DNA of 64,000 nucleotides from Lignipirellula cremea (GCF_007751035.1 NZ_CP036433.1:7483001-7547000); one strand, 5' to 3'. Shown: positions 9,186 to 19,939, numbered from the stretch's first letter. Notes: generated by a model from the letters alone, not told the origin. Translations and numbers: made by a program.

Positions 9186-9988
9186 TCGACCCGAACCTGT
9201 TTGACCTGGACGAGCTGCGTCAGTCCCCGCTGATCGCTCGCCTGGATTACTTTGCGGAATCCGAGTCGACCCAAACCCAGGCCCGGCAGATCGCCGCCGA
9301 GCGTGAGCTGCCCATGCCTGCCCTGGTGCTGGCCTCGCAACAAACGGCCGGTCGCGGCCGCGGATCGAATCGCTGGTGGTCGAGTCCCGGGGCGTTGACC
9401 TTTTCCTGGGTGATCGAACCGCAGCAGTACGAGATTAATACGGCCCGACTGGCTTCCTGCTCGGCCGCCATCGGGCTGGCCGTTTGCCGCACGCTCGCTC
9501 CGCTGCTGCCCTCCAGTGCTCCGACTTGCGGGATGAAATGGCCGAACGATGTGTTCCTGGGCGGGCGTAAAATCTGCGGCGTGCTGCTGGAAACACTGGC
9601 CAGCTCCCGCGGGCCGCGACTGGTCGCCGGCGTGGGGGTCAACATCAACAACTCACTCGACGGGCTGCCGCCCGAGGTGGCGAAACTGTCGGTCAGCCTG
9701 CGGGAAATCGTCGGCCGCGACTTTGAACTGACGGGCCTGCTGCTGGATCTGCTCGCCCATATGGACCAGGAGCTGCATCGTCTGGGACAGAACGACCACG
9801 ACCAGCCAGCCGACTGGAACGCCTGCTCGCTGCTCGTCGATCGCCAGACAACCGTAGAAACTCCGGCAGGGTTGATCGAAGGCCGCTGCCTGGGACTCGA
9901 TGCGGCCGGCGCCCTGCTGCTGGCCAGCGAGCAGGGCGTGCACCGAGTGCTCAGCGGTACGGTTGTCCGCATTGAACCGGCGTGCTAA
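9182..9988 (+). CDS. birA: Biotin--[acetyl-CoA-carboxylase] ligase (BPL, no HTH domain)
   Basis: 268 aa. It joins biotin to the biotin carboxyl carrier protein via biotinyl-AMP. Catalytic motifs: SQQTAGRGRGSNRWWS (biotin/ATP-binding loop), KWPNDVFLGGRKICGVLLE with the conserved Lys, and VAGVGVNIN. A small C-terminal SH3-like domain ends in ASEQGVHRVLSGTVVRI. There is no N-terminal helix-turn-helix, so it is a mono-functional (class I) ligase and not a biotin-operon repressor. ATGA overlap with aroK. Confidence 0.93.
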   Translation: MIDPNLFDLDELRQSPLIARLDYFAESESTQTQARQIAAERELPMPALVLASQQTAGRGRGSNRWWSSPGALTFSWVIEPQQYEINTARLASCSAAIGLAVCRTLAPLLPSSAPTCGMKWPNDVFLGGRKICGVLLETLASSRGPRLVAGVGVNINNSLDGLPPEVAKLSVSLREIVGRDFELTGLLLDLLAHMDQELHRLGQNDHDQPADWNACSLLVDRQTTVETPAGLIEGRCLGLDAAGALLLASEQGVHRVLSGTVVRIEPAC

Positions 9989-10246
9989 CGGCCCCTTCCG
10001 CGGCCGAAGGATCAAGCCAGGCGGCGTGTTCTGGGCTATAATCAAGAAGAGTTCGATCGGCGCAAGCGGAAACGTTCGTCATATCGGGGAAGCGACCGCT
10101 TTCGGCAGCGATCCGGGCCGTTTCGGGAAAACGTTTCCCGTTGCTATCGGGGAAGATCGGGCTTCATTGACTATTATCCCCCCCGTCGATACGATGCCTC
10201 AGGCAAAATGTTCACTGTGCGTGAATTCCAGCAAGGAACTTAAAAA

Positions 10247-10990
10247 ATGAGTTACGGCCAGAATCCCTATTCGTCTTCCTACAGCATGGGAATGGACGCG
10301 GCGTCGGCAGCGGTCTCCGAAAGGGTCGGATTCATTCGCCGCACGTACCTGCATCTGGCGCTAGCGATGCTGGGCTTCGTCGGCATTGAGATGCTGATCT
10401 TCGCCATGGTGCCCCAAGAAACGCTGCTGATGGTCTCCAGGACCGCCATGTCGGGCTGGAACTGGCTGTTCGTCATTGGCGGTTTCATGGTCGTCAGTTG
10501 GCTGGCCCAGAGCTGGGCCAATTCCGGCGCCTCTAAAACAATGCAGTATGCCGGGCTGAGTCTGTTCGTCGGCGCCGAGGCAATCATTTTTCTGCCGCTG
10601 CTGGCGATTGCCCATACCCATTTTCCGGGCACGATCGGCTCAGCGGCCGTGATGACGCTGACCATTTTTGGCGGGCTCACGGCGTTTACCTGGCTGACCA
10701 ACGCGGACTTCTCCTTCTTGCGGGGGGCGCTCGTCATTGGCGGCTTTGGCGCCATCGGCTTTATCATCTGCGCGATATTTTTCGGTGCGGCATTCGGCGG
10801 TTCGGTGATTTCGATCGGTTTCAGCTGCTTCATGATTGTGCTGATGAGCGGCTACATTCTGTATGAAACCTCGAATATTCTGCACCACTACCAGACCGAC
10901 CAGCACGTCGCGGCCGCCCTGGCGTTGTTCAGCTCTGTCGCCACCCTGTTCTGGTACGTGCTGCGATTGTTCATGTCGATGCGCGACTAA
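10247..10990 (+). CDS. BAX inhibitor-1 (BI-1)/YccA family membrane protein
   Basis: 247 aa, ATG start with AAGGA 9 nt upstream. Seven hydrophobic segments fill residues 35-245, starting with FIRRTYLHLALAMLGFVGIE, which is the family's usual opening (F-L-x-x-T-Y-x-x-L). The C-terminal ILYETSNILHHY motif corresponds to the conserved Y-D-T-x-x-I region with the acidic residue of the pH-sensing pair. Family members are TMBIM-type calcium/proton leak channels or modulators of membrane proteases; which role applies here is unknown. Confidence 0.9.
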   Translation: MSYGQNPYSSSYSMGMDAASAAVSERVGFIRRTYLHLALAMLGFVGIEMLIFAMVPQETLLMVSRTAMSGWNWLFVIGGFMVVSWLAQSWANSGASKTMQYAGLSLFVGAEAIIFLPLLAIAHTHFPGTIGSAAVMTLTIFGGLTAFTWLTNADFSFLRGALVIGGFGAIGFIICAIFFGAAFGGSVISIGFSCFMIVLMSGYILYETSNILHHYQTDQHVAAALALFSSVATLFWYVLRLFMSMRD

Positions 10991-11100
10991 GGGCGACGTC
11001 ACGACCAGGAATCAGGACTGTAGTGGACTTCGCCAGAAGTCCCTGTTCCTGGGCAAAACAACCCGTACTTTCACGGCGACCGAGAAAAGATTGACTCATG

Positions 11101-11240
11101 GATTCTGGTTCGTCGTTTTGAGCCAGAGTAGACGCCGGACAGTCGCCTTTCACTCCGTGAAAGGATGCGTACTTTCGCGGAGCGAAAGTCGACTTTCTGC
11201 GCCAGCTTGTTCGCAGAACGACGAATCAATATCTGGCAGT
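11101..11240 (+). repeat. Dispersed structured intergenic repeat, family 1, copy A
   Basis: About 140 bp between the BI-1 and cupin genes. It holds two neighbouring hairpins: CTTTCAC-TCC-GTGAAAG (11147-11163) and CTTTCGC-GGA-GCGAAAG (11172-11188). An outer inverted pair flanks them: GGTTCGTCGTTTTG (11107-11120) against CAGAACGACGAATC (11213-11226). The same arrangement recurs at 15261-15375 (opposite orientation) and 22138-22270. The extended palindromic form resembles a REP/MITE-type non-autonomous element or a structured RNA. Confidence 0.75.
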
Positions 11241-11279
11241 TATTCTTTTCACGTTCCAAGTGAAAGGCGACATCAACAG

Positions 11280-11639
11280 ATGCAGCCAGGTAATCTGTTC
11301 GCACAACTTCCGACCGATCTGTCGGCAGAAGTCTTCGAAACCCTGGCCAGCGGCGACAACGTTCGGGTGGAACGGATCGTTTCCCACGGACAGGCCTCGC
11401 CCGACGGCTTCTGGTACGACCAGCCGCAGCATGAATGGGTCGTGCTGCTGCGAGGATCCGCCCATCTGGAGCTGCGGGAACCCGCTGCCGAGGTATCCCT
11501 GACGCCGGGCGATTATCTGCTGATCGCGGCGCACCGACCGCATCGGGTCAACGGGACGGCCCTGGGCCAGCCGACGATCTGGCTGGCCGTGCATTTCGGG
11601 CCGTCTCCCGCCGCCGCAGCCGAGCCGCCGGCAAAGTAA
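11280..11639 (+). CDS. Small cupin domain protein
   Basis: 119 aa from ATG at 11280 with GAAAGGCGA upstream; the frame is open further 5' but only through the repeat element. One cupin barrel: EWVVLLRGSAHLELREP is cupin motif 1 with the family G-x5-E core but few metal-binding His, and GDYLLIAAHRPHRV is motif 2 with a conserved His. Similar short cupins in Proteobacteria and Planctomycetes have no assigned substrate. A metal site is likely incomplete, since the H-x-H of motif 1 is absent. Confidence 0.8.
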   Translation: MQPGNLFAQLPTDLSAEVFETLASGDNVRVERIVSHGQASPDGFWYDQPQHEWVVLLRGSAHLELREPAAEVSLTPGDYLLIAAHRPHRVNGTALGQPTIWLAVHFGPSPAAAAEPPAK

Positions 11640-11953
11640 ATCCGGGCCGATTCTCGCGGGAAAAAAACCGGGCCGCCGGGGCGCTGCAGTCGCCCTCACA
11701 AAGCAGGAACGGGGAATCCGGGGCAGGGCAGGGCGGTCGAGCAGGCTTCGTTCCCGGTTTGGCCCCTTAACAACCGCGCGGCAGGATGTTAATTTCGAGA
11801 AATTTTGTGACGGCGCCCCTGACCGCAGTTATGCTGCGCAAACCTGAGCCGCCCCCCACCGGCGACCGTTTGCCGCAAGCCCTGATTGCGCACTCGTGAC
11901 CGTTGGCGTACCGTCGCGCTCCCTTCGTTTGCAGAAATCAGAAAGAGTCCAGC
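11640..11953. other. Intergenic region upstream of carB
   Basis: 314 bp. No gene, hairpin-plus-T terminator or pyrimidine-type riboswitch could be recognised. The long open frame on the minus strand that crosses this region is an antisense shadow of carB. Confidence 0.4.
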
Positions 11954-14900
11954 GTGCCGCGTCGCGACGACATTCGAAAAATCCTCCTGATTGGCTCCGG
12001 TCCGATTGTCATCGGGCAGGCCTGCGAGTTTGACTATTCCGGAACGCAAGCCTGCAAGGCCTTGCGCGAAGAGGGATACGAAGTGGTGCTGGTGAATTCC
12101 AATCCCGCCACCATTATGACCGATCCCGATATGGCGGACCGCACCTATATCGAGCCGCTCACCTGGGAAATGGTCGCCAAAGTCATTGAGAAAGAGCGCC
12201 CCGACGCTCTGCTCCCCACCCTGGGCGGACAGACCGGCCTGAATGTGGCGATGGATCTGGATCACCACGGCGTGCTGGAAAAATACGGCGTCGAAATGAT
12301 CGGCGCCAAATCCTCGGTCATCGCCAAAGCCGAAGAACGCGAGCAGTTCAAACAGGCAATGGACAAAATCGGCCTGGAAACGTGCCGCGGCCGCACGGTC
12401 CGCACGCTCGTCGACGCCCGCGACGTCCTCGAAGAACTGGGCCTGCCCTGTGTGGTCCGGCCCAGCTTCACCATGGGCGGATCCGGCTCGGCGATCGCCT
12501 ATAACCGGGGCGAGTTCGACATGCTGGTGCAGCGGGGACTCGACCAGTCCCCCGTCACCGAGGTGCTGATCGAAGAATCGATCATCGGCTGGAAAGAGTA
12601 CGAAATGGAGGTGATGCGCGACGCCGACGATAACGTCGTCATCATCTGCGCCATCGAAAACTTCGACGCCATGGGCGTGCACACCGGCGACTCCATCACC
12701 GTCGCTCCCGCCCAGACCCTGTCTGATAAAGAATACCAGCGCATGCGGGACGCCAGCCTGGCCGTCATCCGCGAGATCGGCGTCGAAACGGGCGGCAGCA
12801 ATATCCAGTTCGCCACGCATCCGCAAACAGGGCGGATGATCGTTATCGAAATGAACCCCCGCGTCAGCCGCTCCAGCGCCCTGGCCTCCAAGGCGACCGG
12901 CTTCCCCATCGCCAAGATCGCCGCCAAGCTGGCCGTTGGCTACCGCCTGCACGAACTGCCCAACGACATCACCCGGGAAACCAAAGCCTGCTTTGAGCCG
13001 ACCATCGACTATGTGGTCGTCAAGTCGCCGCGATTCGCCTTTGAAAAATTCCCCGAAGCCGACCCGATGCTGACCACGCAGATGAAAAGCGTGGGCGAAA
13101 CCATGGCGATCGGCCGCACCTTCAAGGAGTCCTTCCAGAAAGCGCTCCGCGGCATGGAAGTGGGCGCGTTTGGGTTCGGCTGCGACGGCAAGGATCTGTG
13201 GGGCGCTGAAGACCAGCCCGACGACGACCAGATCAAGGCGATGCTTTCCTCGCCCAACGCCGAACGCGTCTGGCACATTCGTTACGCCTTCAAGGCCGGC
13301 ATGTCGGTCGAACAGGTGCACGAACTGTCGCACATCGACCCCTGGTTCCTCGACCAGCTGCACGAAATTGTCGAGCTCGAAGAAGAACTGGCCGTGCTGA
13401 CCAGCCTCGACGAGGTTGACTACCCCATCATGCGGAAAGCCAAACGCTTCGGTTTTTCCGACCGGCAGCTGGCCACCCTGTGGAACGTGACCGAGGCCGC
13501 CGTCAGGGCGCATCGGAAGAAACTGGGCGTCGTAGCCGTCTACAAAGCGGTCGATACGTGCGCCGCGGAATTTGAAGCGTACACTCCCTATTACTATTCG
13601 ACCTACGAAGACGAAGATGAAACGCCGCCCAAAACCGAAGGAAAAAAACGGATCATGATTCTCGGCGGCGGTCCCAACCGGATCGGCCAGGGGATCGAGT
13701 TCGACTACTGCTGCTGCCACGCCAGCTTTGCGCTGCGTGAAATGGGCATCGAGTCGATCATGGTCAACTCCAATCCGGAAACGGTCAGCACCGACTACGA
13801 CACCAGCGACCTGCTCTTTTTTGAGCCGCTGACCACCGAAGACGTACTCAACATTTGCGACCGCGTACAGCCCGACGGCGTGATCGTACAGTTCGGCGGA
13901 CAGACCCCGCTCAACCTGGCCCGCGCCCTGGAAACGGCCGGCGTGCCGATCATCGGCACCAGCGTGGATACGATCGAAGACGCCGAAGACCGCGAGAAAT
14001 TCGCCCGCATTCTGAAAAAGCTGGGCCTCAAGCAGCCAGCCAACGGCATCGCCCGCAACATGGCGCAGGCCCGGGCCGAAGCGGCCGTCATCGGATTCCC
14101 TTCGCTCGTACGCCCCAGCTTTGTGCTGGGCGGTCGGGCCATGGAGATCTGCTACGATCAGAAGCAATTTGAACAGTACGTGCTGGCGGCGTTCGTCGTC
14201 GCGCAAGGACAGCCCGTGCTGATCGACCGCTTCCTGGAAGACGCGACCGAGGTCGACGTCGACTGCATCAGCGACGGGACCGATGTCGTGGTCGCCGGCG
14301 TGATGGAGCATATCGAAGAAGCTGGCGTCCACTCCGGCGACAGTTGCTGCGCCATCCCGCCTTACAGCCTTTCCGGTCCGGTCGTCGCGGAAATCCGCGA
14401 AGCCACCCGCGCCCTGGCCCGCCACCTGAATGTGATCGGGCTGATGAACATCCAGTTCGCCGTCAAAAAAGAAGACGGTCGCGAGAACGTTTACGTCCTG
14501 GAAGTGAACCCCCGCGCCAGCCGCACCGTGCCGTTTGTCGCCAAAGCGACCGGCATGCCGATCGCCAAGATCGCCGCCAAAGTCATGGCCGGCATGACCC
14601 TGGCGGAACTGGGCTTCCTCACCGAACCGATCCCGGCCCATGTTTCCGTCAAGGAAAGCGTCTTCCCGTTCCGTAAGTTTGCTGGGGTCGATATCGTCCT
14701 CGGCCCGGAAATGCGCAGCACCGGCGAAGTGATGGGCGTCAGCGAACGTTTCTCCCTGGCCTTCGCCAAAGCCCAGCTGGGCGCCGGCGTGGTGCTGCCG
14801 GAGTCAGGCAAGATCTTTATCAGTGTCGCCAAACGCCATAAAGATCACGTAACCGACTTGGCCAAACGGCTCATCGGGATGGGCTACGAAGTGATCAGCA

Positions 14901-15211
14901 CCGAAGGCACGGCCGACCGCCTGGAAGCCGACGGTATCACGGTGGAGCGGGTGAAGAAGATCAAGGAAGGCCACCCCAACCTGCTCGACTACCTGATCGA
15001 CGGCAATGTGGCGCTGATCCTGAACACCCCCTCCGGCAAAGGGGCCCGCACCGACGAAGGCCGGATCCGCGCCGCCGCCGTCCAGGCGGGCGTCCCCTGC
15101 ATCACCACCATCCAGGCCGCCGAAGCCGCCGTCAAAGCGATGGAAGCCCTTCGCGAAGAAGAGATGCAAGTCGAATCCCTGCAGGACCGCTTCGCCAAAG
15201 TGATCCGGTAA
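11954..15211 (+). CDS. carB: Carbamoyl-phosphate synthase large subunit
   Basis: 1085 aa from GTG at 11954, preceded by GAAAGAG; an upstream TTG at 11903 is less likely. It makes carbamoyl phosphate from bicarbonate, two ATP and ammonia delivered by CarA, for arginine and pyrimidine synthesis. The two homologous halves are clear: [22 protein letters not shown] at the N-terminus and [21 protein letters not shown] near residue 570. Each has an ATP-grasp domain ([31 protein letters not shown]) with [18 protein letters not shown] and [18 protein letters not shown]. The C-terminal MGS-like allosteric domain begins [13 protein letters not shown]. No carA lies in the window. Confidence 0.98.
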   Translation: MPRRDDIRKILLIGSGPIVIGQACEFDYSGTQACKALREEGYEVVLVNSNPATIMTDPDMADRTYIEPLTWEMVAKVIEKERPDALLPTLGGQTGLNVAMDLDHHGVLEKYGVEMIGAKSSVIAKAEEREQFKQAMDKIGLETCRGRTVRTLVDARDVLEELGLPCVVRPSFTMGGSGSAIAYNRGEFDMLVQRGLDQSPVTEVLIEESIIGWKEYEMEVMRDADDNVVIICAIENFDAMGVHTGDSITVAPAQTLSDKEYQRMRDASLAVIREIGVETGGSNIQFATHPQTGRMIVIEMNPRVSRSSALASKATGFPIAKIAAKLAVGYRLHELPNDITRETKACFEPTIDYVVVKSPRFAFEKFPEADPMLTTQMKSVGETMAIGRTFKESFQKALRGMEVGAFGFGCDGKDLWGAEDQPDDDQIKAMLSSPNAERVWHIRYAFKAGMSVEQVHELSHIDPWFLDQLHEIVELEEELAVLTSLDEVDYPIMRKAKRFGFSDRQLATLWNVTEAAVRAHRKKLGVVAVYKAVDTCAAEFEAYTPYYYSTYEDEDETPPKTEGKKRIMILGGGPNRIGQGIEFDYCCCHASFALREMGIESIMVNSNPETVSTDYDTSDLLFFEPLTTEDVLNICDRVQPDGVIVQFGGQTPLNLARALETAGVPIIGTSVDTIEDAEDREKFARILKKLGLKQPANGIARNMAQARAEAAVIGFPSLVRPSFVLGGRAMEICYDQKQFEQYVLAAFVVAQGQPVLIDRFLEDATEVDVDCISDGTDVVVAGVMEHIEEAGVHSGDSCCAIPPYSLSGPVVAEIREATRALARHLNVIGLMNIQFAVKKEDGRENVYVLEVNPRASRTVPFVAKATGMPIAKIAAKVMAGMTLAELGFLTEPIPAHVSVKESVFPFRKFAGVDIVLGPEMRSTGEVMGVSERFSLAFAKAQLGAGVVLPESGKIFISVAKRHKDHVTDLAKRLIGMGYEVISTEGTADRLEADGITVERVKKIKEGHPNLLDYLIDGNVALILNTPSGKGARTDEGRIRAAAVQAGVPCITTIQAAEAAVKAMEALREEEMQVESLQDRFAKVIR

Positions 15212-15260
15212 GGGCCCGTCGTTGAAAGAACGCGATTGCTGGCGGACGCGAAGCGAAGGA

Positions 15261-15375
15261 CTGCCGAATTCTGTTTCGTCGTTCTGAGGAAGAGCAGGCG
15301 CAGAAAGTCGGCTTTCGCTCCGCGAAAGCTCGCGTTCCTTCACAGCGTGAAAGACGACTGACCCCGGCAGGAGCA
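15261..15375 (-). repeat. Dispersed structured intergenic repeat, family 1, copy B
   Basis: Reverse-oriented copy of the element at 11101-11240. On the minus strand it reads GTCAGTCGTCTTTCAC, a small hairpin (15337-15353), then CTTTCGC-GGA-GCGAAAG (15312-15328), CGACTTTCTGCGCC, and an outer arm CTCAGAACGACGAAAC. It fills the gap between carB and a small membrane protein gene and ends 6 bp before that gene's start, so it lies in its 5' untranslated region. Confidence 0.75.
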
Positions 15376-15380
15376 GACCC

Positions 15381-15806
15381 ATGGCAGCTGATCTACTCGC
15401 GGCGGCCGGTCTTGCGGAAGCCGCCTGGGTGATCGAGGCGATCATCGTTGGCGGCGCGCTCGCGGTGATTGCGCTGGTGTCGGTGCTGGGCGTGGTCATC
15501 CGCTCCTTGGTCCTGGGCTGGATCGCGATTGTCTTGCTGGGCTGCTTCACCTGCCTGTTTTCCCCGTGGCTGTTGTTGGCGCCTTTCTCCCCGGAAGACT
15601 ACCAGGACCCCGATGTCTTCTCCGCCGCAGCAGATTTCCAATTCCTCGGCGGTTGCTGGATCGCCACCACGCTGCTGGTCATCGCCATGCTCGTCGTCAC
15701 GCATGTGCGCAATTACCGAGCCGCGCGTCCGAACCAACGCAGATGCGTCCCCGACCACGACGAGAATTCGAAACGGCACTCCTCGCAACAAACTGGTGAC
15801 TTTTGA
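15381..15806 (+). CDS. Small membrane protein of unknown function
   Basis: 141 aa, ATG start with AGGAG 8 nt upstream. Three or more hydrophobic segments: residues 12-35 (EAIIVGGALAVIALVSVLG), 36-68, and 90-110 (GGCWIATTLLVIAMLVV). They are followed by a charged cytoplasmic-looking tail. I recognise no family. It lies just after repeat copy B and 61 bp before the cytochrome/DUF1549 gene, in the same direction, so it may be cotranscribed with that operon. Confidence 0.6.
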   Translation: MAADLLAAAGLAEAAWVIEAIIVGGALAVIALVSVLGVVIRSLVLGWIAIVLLGCFTCLFSPWLLLAPFSPEDYQDPDVFSAAADFQFLGGCWIATTLLVIAMLVVTHVRNYRAARPNQRRCVPDHDENSKRHSSQQTGDF

Positions 15807-15867
15807 TGCGACATTCGGTATGGTGGAGGCTTGCTCGTTTCTCCCTTCCGTTCCGTTGAGCCTGCCC

Positions 15868-18438
15868 ATGAAAAAGCGTCTGGCACTCGTCGCCTGTGGC
15901 TGGTTCGCCTGCAGCTGGATCCTGGCAAACGGCATGCTTCCTGTCATGGCCGCCGAAACGGTTTCGCCCGCGGAGCAGGCGGAGCAGCTCGCCTTTTTTG
16001 AGAAACGGGTGCGTCCCCTGCTGCTCCAGCGCTGCGCCGAGTGCCATGGGGCCGAGGCGCAGGAAGGGAAGCTGCGGCTGGATTCGCCGGCCGGGATTCG
16101 GCAGGGCGGGGCGTCGGGGGCGGTTGTGATCGCCGGAAAGCCGGAGCAAAGCCTGCTGATCGCGGCGATCAGCCATCGGAATGAAGAGCTGCAGATGCCG
16201 CCGGAGACGAAGCTCCCGGCTGGCGAAATCGCCGACCTGACCGCCTGGGTCGCTCGCGGGGCCGTCCTGCCGGGCGAACGTCTGGCCGCAGCGCCGGCCC
16301 GGATCGACCTGGACCAAGCCCGCCAGTACTGGGCGTTCCAGCCAATCGTCAGGCCGCCAGTGCCAACCGTTCATCAGCAGGATTGGCCGCTGTCGCCGAT
16401 TGATCACTTCATTCTGGCCCGGCTCGAGGCTGCCGGACTGCAGCCGTCCCCGCCAGCCGACAAGCGGACGCTGCTGCGCCGGGCGACCTTCGACCTGACC
16501 GGACTGCCGCCCACCCAGACGGAGCTGACCGACTTTCTGGCCGACGACTCTCCCGACGCTTTCGCCAAAGTGGTCGACCGGCTGCTCGAGTCGCCCGCTT
16601 ACGGCGAGCGCTGGGGCCGCCACTGGCTGGATGTGGCCCGTTACGCCGACTCCAACGGGCTCGATGAGAATGTGGCCCACGGCAACGCCTGGCGGTATCG
16701 CGACTATGTGATCGACGCCTTGAATGACGACAAGCCGTATGACCAGTTTGTGAGGGAACAGCTGGCTGGCGATCTGCTGCCCACCGACGACCGCGACCTG
16801 CGGAACGAGCGGCTCACGGCGACCGGATTCCTCACGCTGGGACCGAAAGTGCTGGCGGAAGTCGACGCCCAGAAAATGGAGATGGATATCGTCGACGAGC
16901 AGATCGACACCGTCGGCCGGGCCTTCCTGGGGCTGACATTCGGCTGCGCTCGCTGCCATGACCACAAGTTCGACCCGTTGCTGGCGTCGGACTATTACGC
17001 CCTGGCTGGCATCTTTCAAAGCACGCGTTCGATGGAGACGTTCAAAAAGATCGCCCGCTGGCAGGAGAACGAAGTTCCCACCGACGCCGAGCTGCAGGCC
17101 CGGCAGACCCATGCGGCCCAGATCGAAAAGCAGCAGCAGGCGATCGACGCCATCGTGGCCGCCGCCCGCGAATCGACGGCCGCTGGCGTCAACGACGAAT
17201 CGTCGCCCGGGCAAGCAGAAGCGGCACAGGCCGATCCGGAATCGGCCTTCCCGCCGGCCGTTCAAGCCGCACTGAAAGAGCAGCGGGCCAGCCTCACGGC
17301 GCTACGCGCCAAAGCACCGGCCCTGTCCACCGCCATGGGCGTGATCGAAGGGCCGATCCAGGATACGGCCGTCCATCTGCGGGGCAGCCATCTGACCCTC
17401 GGCCCGATCATTCCCCGGCGGTTCCCCCTGGTGCTGGCTGGCGAAGATCAGCCGCCGCTGCCGGCCGACGCCAGCGGTCGCCTGCAGCTGGCCCGCTGGC
17501 TGGCTTCGCCCGACCATCCGCTGACCGCCAGGGTGATCGTCAACCGCGTGTGGCGCTGGCGGTTTGGCGCCGGACTGGTTCGTTCGACCGATAACTTCGG
17601 GCAGCTGGGCGAACGTCCCAGCCACCCCGAGTTGCTGGACTGGCTGGCCGCCAGCCTGCCGGAAAACGGCTGGTCCCTCAAGCAGCTGCACCGACAGATG
17701 ATGCTCACCCGCGTGTATCAAATGGCAGGACCCATGACAGCAGGGCAGGGGGACGTCCAGCCAGAAAACGTCGATCCCGAGAATCGTCTGCTGCACCATT
17801 TCCCGCTGCGACGCCTGGAGGCGGAAGAACTGCGCGACGCCTTGCTGGCGGTGAGCGGCCGCCTGGATCGGACGGCCGGCGGCAGTCTGCTGACGGTCGC
17901 CAATCGGAAGCATGTGTTCGACCATACGTCGATCGACCGGACCCGCTACGACAGCGACCGCCGTTCGGTCTATCTGCCCGTGATCCGCAACAATCTGTAC
18001 GACCTGTTCCAGCTGTTCGACTACACCGACGCCGGCGTCGTCAGCGGCGATCGCGCCACCAGCACCGTCGCGCCGCAGGCCCTGTTTCTGATGAACAGCC
18101 CCTGGGTGCGAGAGCTGGCCGGCGCCCTGCAGGCTCGACTACTGGCCGAAACGCCGGTCGAGAACCTGTCGCCTGATGCGGTCGAACAGGCCCGTCTGCG
18201 CCAGCTCTACCTGCTGACGCTGCAGCGTGAGCCGCGTCCGGCCGAGACGCTTCGCGCCGTCCGCTTTCTCGATCAGTGGGAACAACTGGCGACGGCGAGC
18301 GAAGCGACAAAAGCGGAAGAACCGACCTCAGAAGAAACCGCAACGCCAGAAGAAACCGCTGCCAGCTTCCGCGACCAGGCATGGCGAGCGCTCTGCCAGG
18401 GTGTGCTGCTCTCTAACGAATTCGCTACGGTGCGATAA
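15868..18438 (+). CDS. PSD1-type secreted cytochrome protein (PSCyt1-DUF1549-DUF1553)
   Basis: 856 aa from ATG at 15868, chosen because it gives a signal peptide (MKKRLALVACGWFACSWIL, cleavage near VMAAET). An N-terminal planctomycete cytochrome C domain has CAECHGAEAQEGKLRLDS. DUF1549 follows with WPLSPIDHFILARLEAAGL and the haem-type GCARCHDHKFDPL. The C-terminal DUF1553 has GRLQLARWLASPDHPLTARV and RVWRWRFGAGLV. The product is expected in the periplasm, possibly as an electron-transfer or glycan-breakdown partner; no reaction has been proved for this family. The stop codon shares one base with the ATG of the DUF1501 gene (TAATG), so the pair is translationally coupled. There is a Glu/Ala-rich linker of low complexity near residues 800-830. 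Confidence 0.9.
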   Translation: MKKRLALVACGWFACSWILANGMLPVMAAETVSPAEQAEQLAFFEKRVRPLLLQRCAECHGAEAQEGKLRLDSPAGIRQGGASGAVVIAGKPEQSLLIAAISHRNEELQMPPETKLPAGEIADLTAWVARGAVLPGERLAAAPARIDLDQARQYWAFQPIVRPPVPTVHQQDWPLSPIDHFILARLEAAGLQPSPPADKRTLLRRATFDLTGLPPTQTELTDFLADDSPDAFAKVVDRLLESPAYGERWGRHWLDVARYADSNGLDENVAHGNAWRYRDYVIDALNDDKPYDQFVREQLAGDLLPTDDRDLRNERLTATGFLTLGPKVLAEVDAQKMEMDIVDEQIDTVGRAFLGLTFGCARCHDHKFDPLLASDYYALAGIFQSTRSMETFKKIARWQENEVPTDAELQARQTHAAQIEKQQQAIDAIVAAARESTAAGVNDESSPGQAEAAQADPESAFPPAVQAALKEQRASLTALRAKAPALSTAMGVIEGPIQDTAVHLRGSHLTLGPIIPRRFPLVLAGEDQPPLPADASGRLQLARWLASPDHPLTARVIVNRVWRWRFGAGLVRSTDNFGQLGERPSHPELLDWLAASLPENGWSLKQLHRQMMLTRVYQMAGPMTAGQGDVQPENVDPENRLLHHFPLRRLEAEELRDALLAVSGRLDRTAGGSLLTVANRKHVFDHTSIDRTRYDSDRRSVYLPVIRNNLYDLFQLFDYTDAGVVSGDRATSTVAPQALFLMNSPWVRELAGALQARLLAETPVENLSPDAVEQARLRQLYLLTLQREPRPAETLRAVRFLDQWEQLATASEATKAEEPTSEETATPEETAASFRDQAWRALCQGVLLSNEFATVR

Positions 18439-19871
18439 TGAACCGACCCTCGCCTGCTCCTTCGCTTTCTCGTCGTCAGCTGCTGCAGGGCAGTGCGGCC
18501 GGTTTTGGCTGGCTGGCGGCCGCCTCGTTGCTGGCGGAAGAGCATCTGGCCGCGGCGGAAGCGGCGCCGGCGAACGATTCGCCTTTGGCGGCCCGGCCTC
18601 CGCATTTTCCGGCGAAGGCGAAACGGATCATCTTTCTGTTTATGAAGGGCGGCCCGTCGCAGATTGATACGTTCGATTACAAGCCGCTGCTGGAGCGCGA
18701 CCACGGCAAGCCGCTGCCGTTTGCTCGTCCCCGCGTGCAGTTTGCGCCAACAAAGAACCTGCTGAAAAGCCCCTGGAAGTTCCAGCAGCATGGCGACAGC
18801 GGGCTGTATGTGAGCGAGCTGTTCCCGCACACGGCCAAAATGGTCGACGAGCTGTGCATTCTCAGCTCTCTCCACGGCACCAACGCGGCCCATGGCGGCG
18901 CCTTGCTCAAACTGCACACGGGCAGTGATACGTTCGTCCGACCCAGCATGGGCTCCTGGATCAACTACGGCCTGGGCACCGAAAACCAGAACCTGCCCGG
19001 CTTCGTCACCATCTGTCCCACCCTGGCGCATGGCGGCGTCAAGAACTGGGGCTCTGCCTTCCTGCCGGCCGCTTACCAGGGCACGCCGCTTGGCAACGCT
19101 AGCATGCCATCGCGTGAGGCCCGCGTCCGTTATTCGCAACCGCATCAGTCGCCCGCCGCCCAGCGGCTGCAGCTGGATCTGGTGCAGGCCATGAATTCCG
19201 ACCTGCGGCAAGAGACGGGATCCAGCCCGCTGCTGGAGGCTCGTATCAACGCGTTTGAGCTGGCCTTCCGCATGCAGGCGGAGATGCCGTCGATCGAGGA
19301 CCTGTCCGACGAAACGGCCGAAACGCTGGCTCTCTACGGGCTCGACGACCCGACCACCGCCGACTTTGGTCGCCAGTGCCTGCTGGCCCGCCGCTTCTCA
19401 GAACGCGGCGTGCGGTTTGTCCAGGCGACCCACAGCAACTCCCAGGTGCAGTGGGACCAGCACGCCAAACTGCAGGAAGGTCATTCGCAGAACGCCCTGG
19501 AGGTCGATCGCCCCATCGCTGGTCTGCTGGCTGATCTGAAACGCCGGGGGCAGCTGGAAGAGACGCTTGTCCTCTGGGGGGGCGAATTCGGCCGCACCCC
19601 CACCGCGCAAGGAAACGACGGTCGCGACCATAATCCGGAAGGCTTCACCGTCTGGCTGGCGGGCGCCGGCGTGAAAAAGGGGATCAAGTACGGCGCCACC
19701 GATGATTACGGCTATTTCGCCGTGGAAAACAAGGTCCACATTCACGACCTGCACGCCACGCTGTTGCACCTGCTGGGCCTGGATCACGAGAAACTCACTT
19801 ATCGCTACGCCGGCCGGGACTTCCGCCTGACCGATGTCCATGGCCGGGTCGCCCACGATATTCTGTCTTAA
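18438..19871 (+). CDS. DUF1501 family secreted protein
   Basis: 477 aa. It starts MNRPSPAPSLSRRQLLQGS, a twin-arginine-like signal, followed by a mature part with RIIFLFMKGGPSQIDTFDYKP, GGEFGRTPTAQGNDGRDHN and a C-terminal [18 protein letters not shown]. These are the usual DUF1501 blocks and point to the alkaline phosphatase/sulfatase-like fold. It is coupled to the upstream PSD1 gene by the TAATG overlap. Close in type to the DUF1501 protein at 55405-56835, which shares the same blocks, and more distant from that at 945-2237. Confidence 0.9.
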   Translation: MNRPSPAPSLSRRQLLQGSAAGFGWLAAASLLAEEHLAAAEAAPANDSPLAARPPHFPAKAKRIIFLFMKGGPSQIDTFDYKPLLERDHGKPLPFARPRVQFAPTKNLLKSPWKFQQHGDSGLYVSELFPHTAKMVDELCILSSLHGTNAAHGGALLKLHTGSDTFVRPSMGSWINYGLGTENQNLPGFVTICPTLAHGGVKNWGSAFLPAAYQGTPLGNASMPSREARVRYSQPHQSPAAQRLQLDLVQAMNSDLRQETGSSPLLEARINAFELAFRMQAEMPSIEDLSDETAETLALYGLDDPTTADFGRQCLLARRFSERGVRFVQATHSNSQVQWDQHAKLQEGHSQNALEVDRPIAGLLADLKRRGQLEETLVLWGGEFGRTPTAQGNDGRDHNPEGFTVWLAGAGVKKGIKYGATDDYGYFAVENKVHIHDLHATLLHLLGLDHEKLTYRYAGRDFRLTDVHGRVAHDILS

Positions 19872-19939
19872 GCAGAAAAAAATCCGACAAATGCCCGGCT
19901 CTCTTTTGCCCCTCTTTCGGGCCGCAGGCGTGTTTTTTC

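Noticed and set aside
11789-14641. 950-codon open frame on the minus strand antisense to carB
   Set aside because: The translation is rich in His, Gly, Ala and Phe, with the pattern expected from the reverse of a GC-rich gene. The plus strand codes for an unmistakable CarB.
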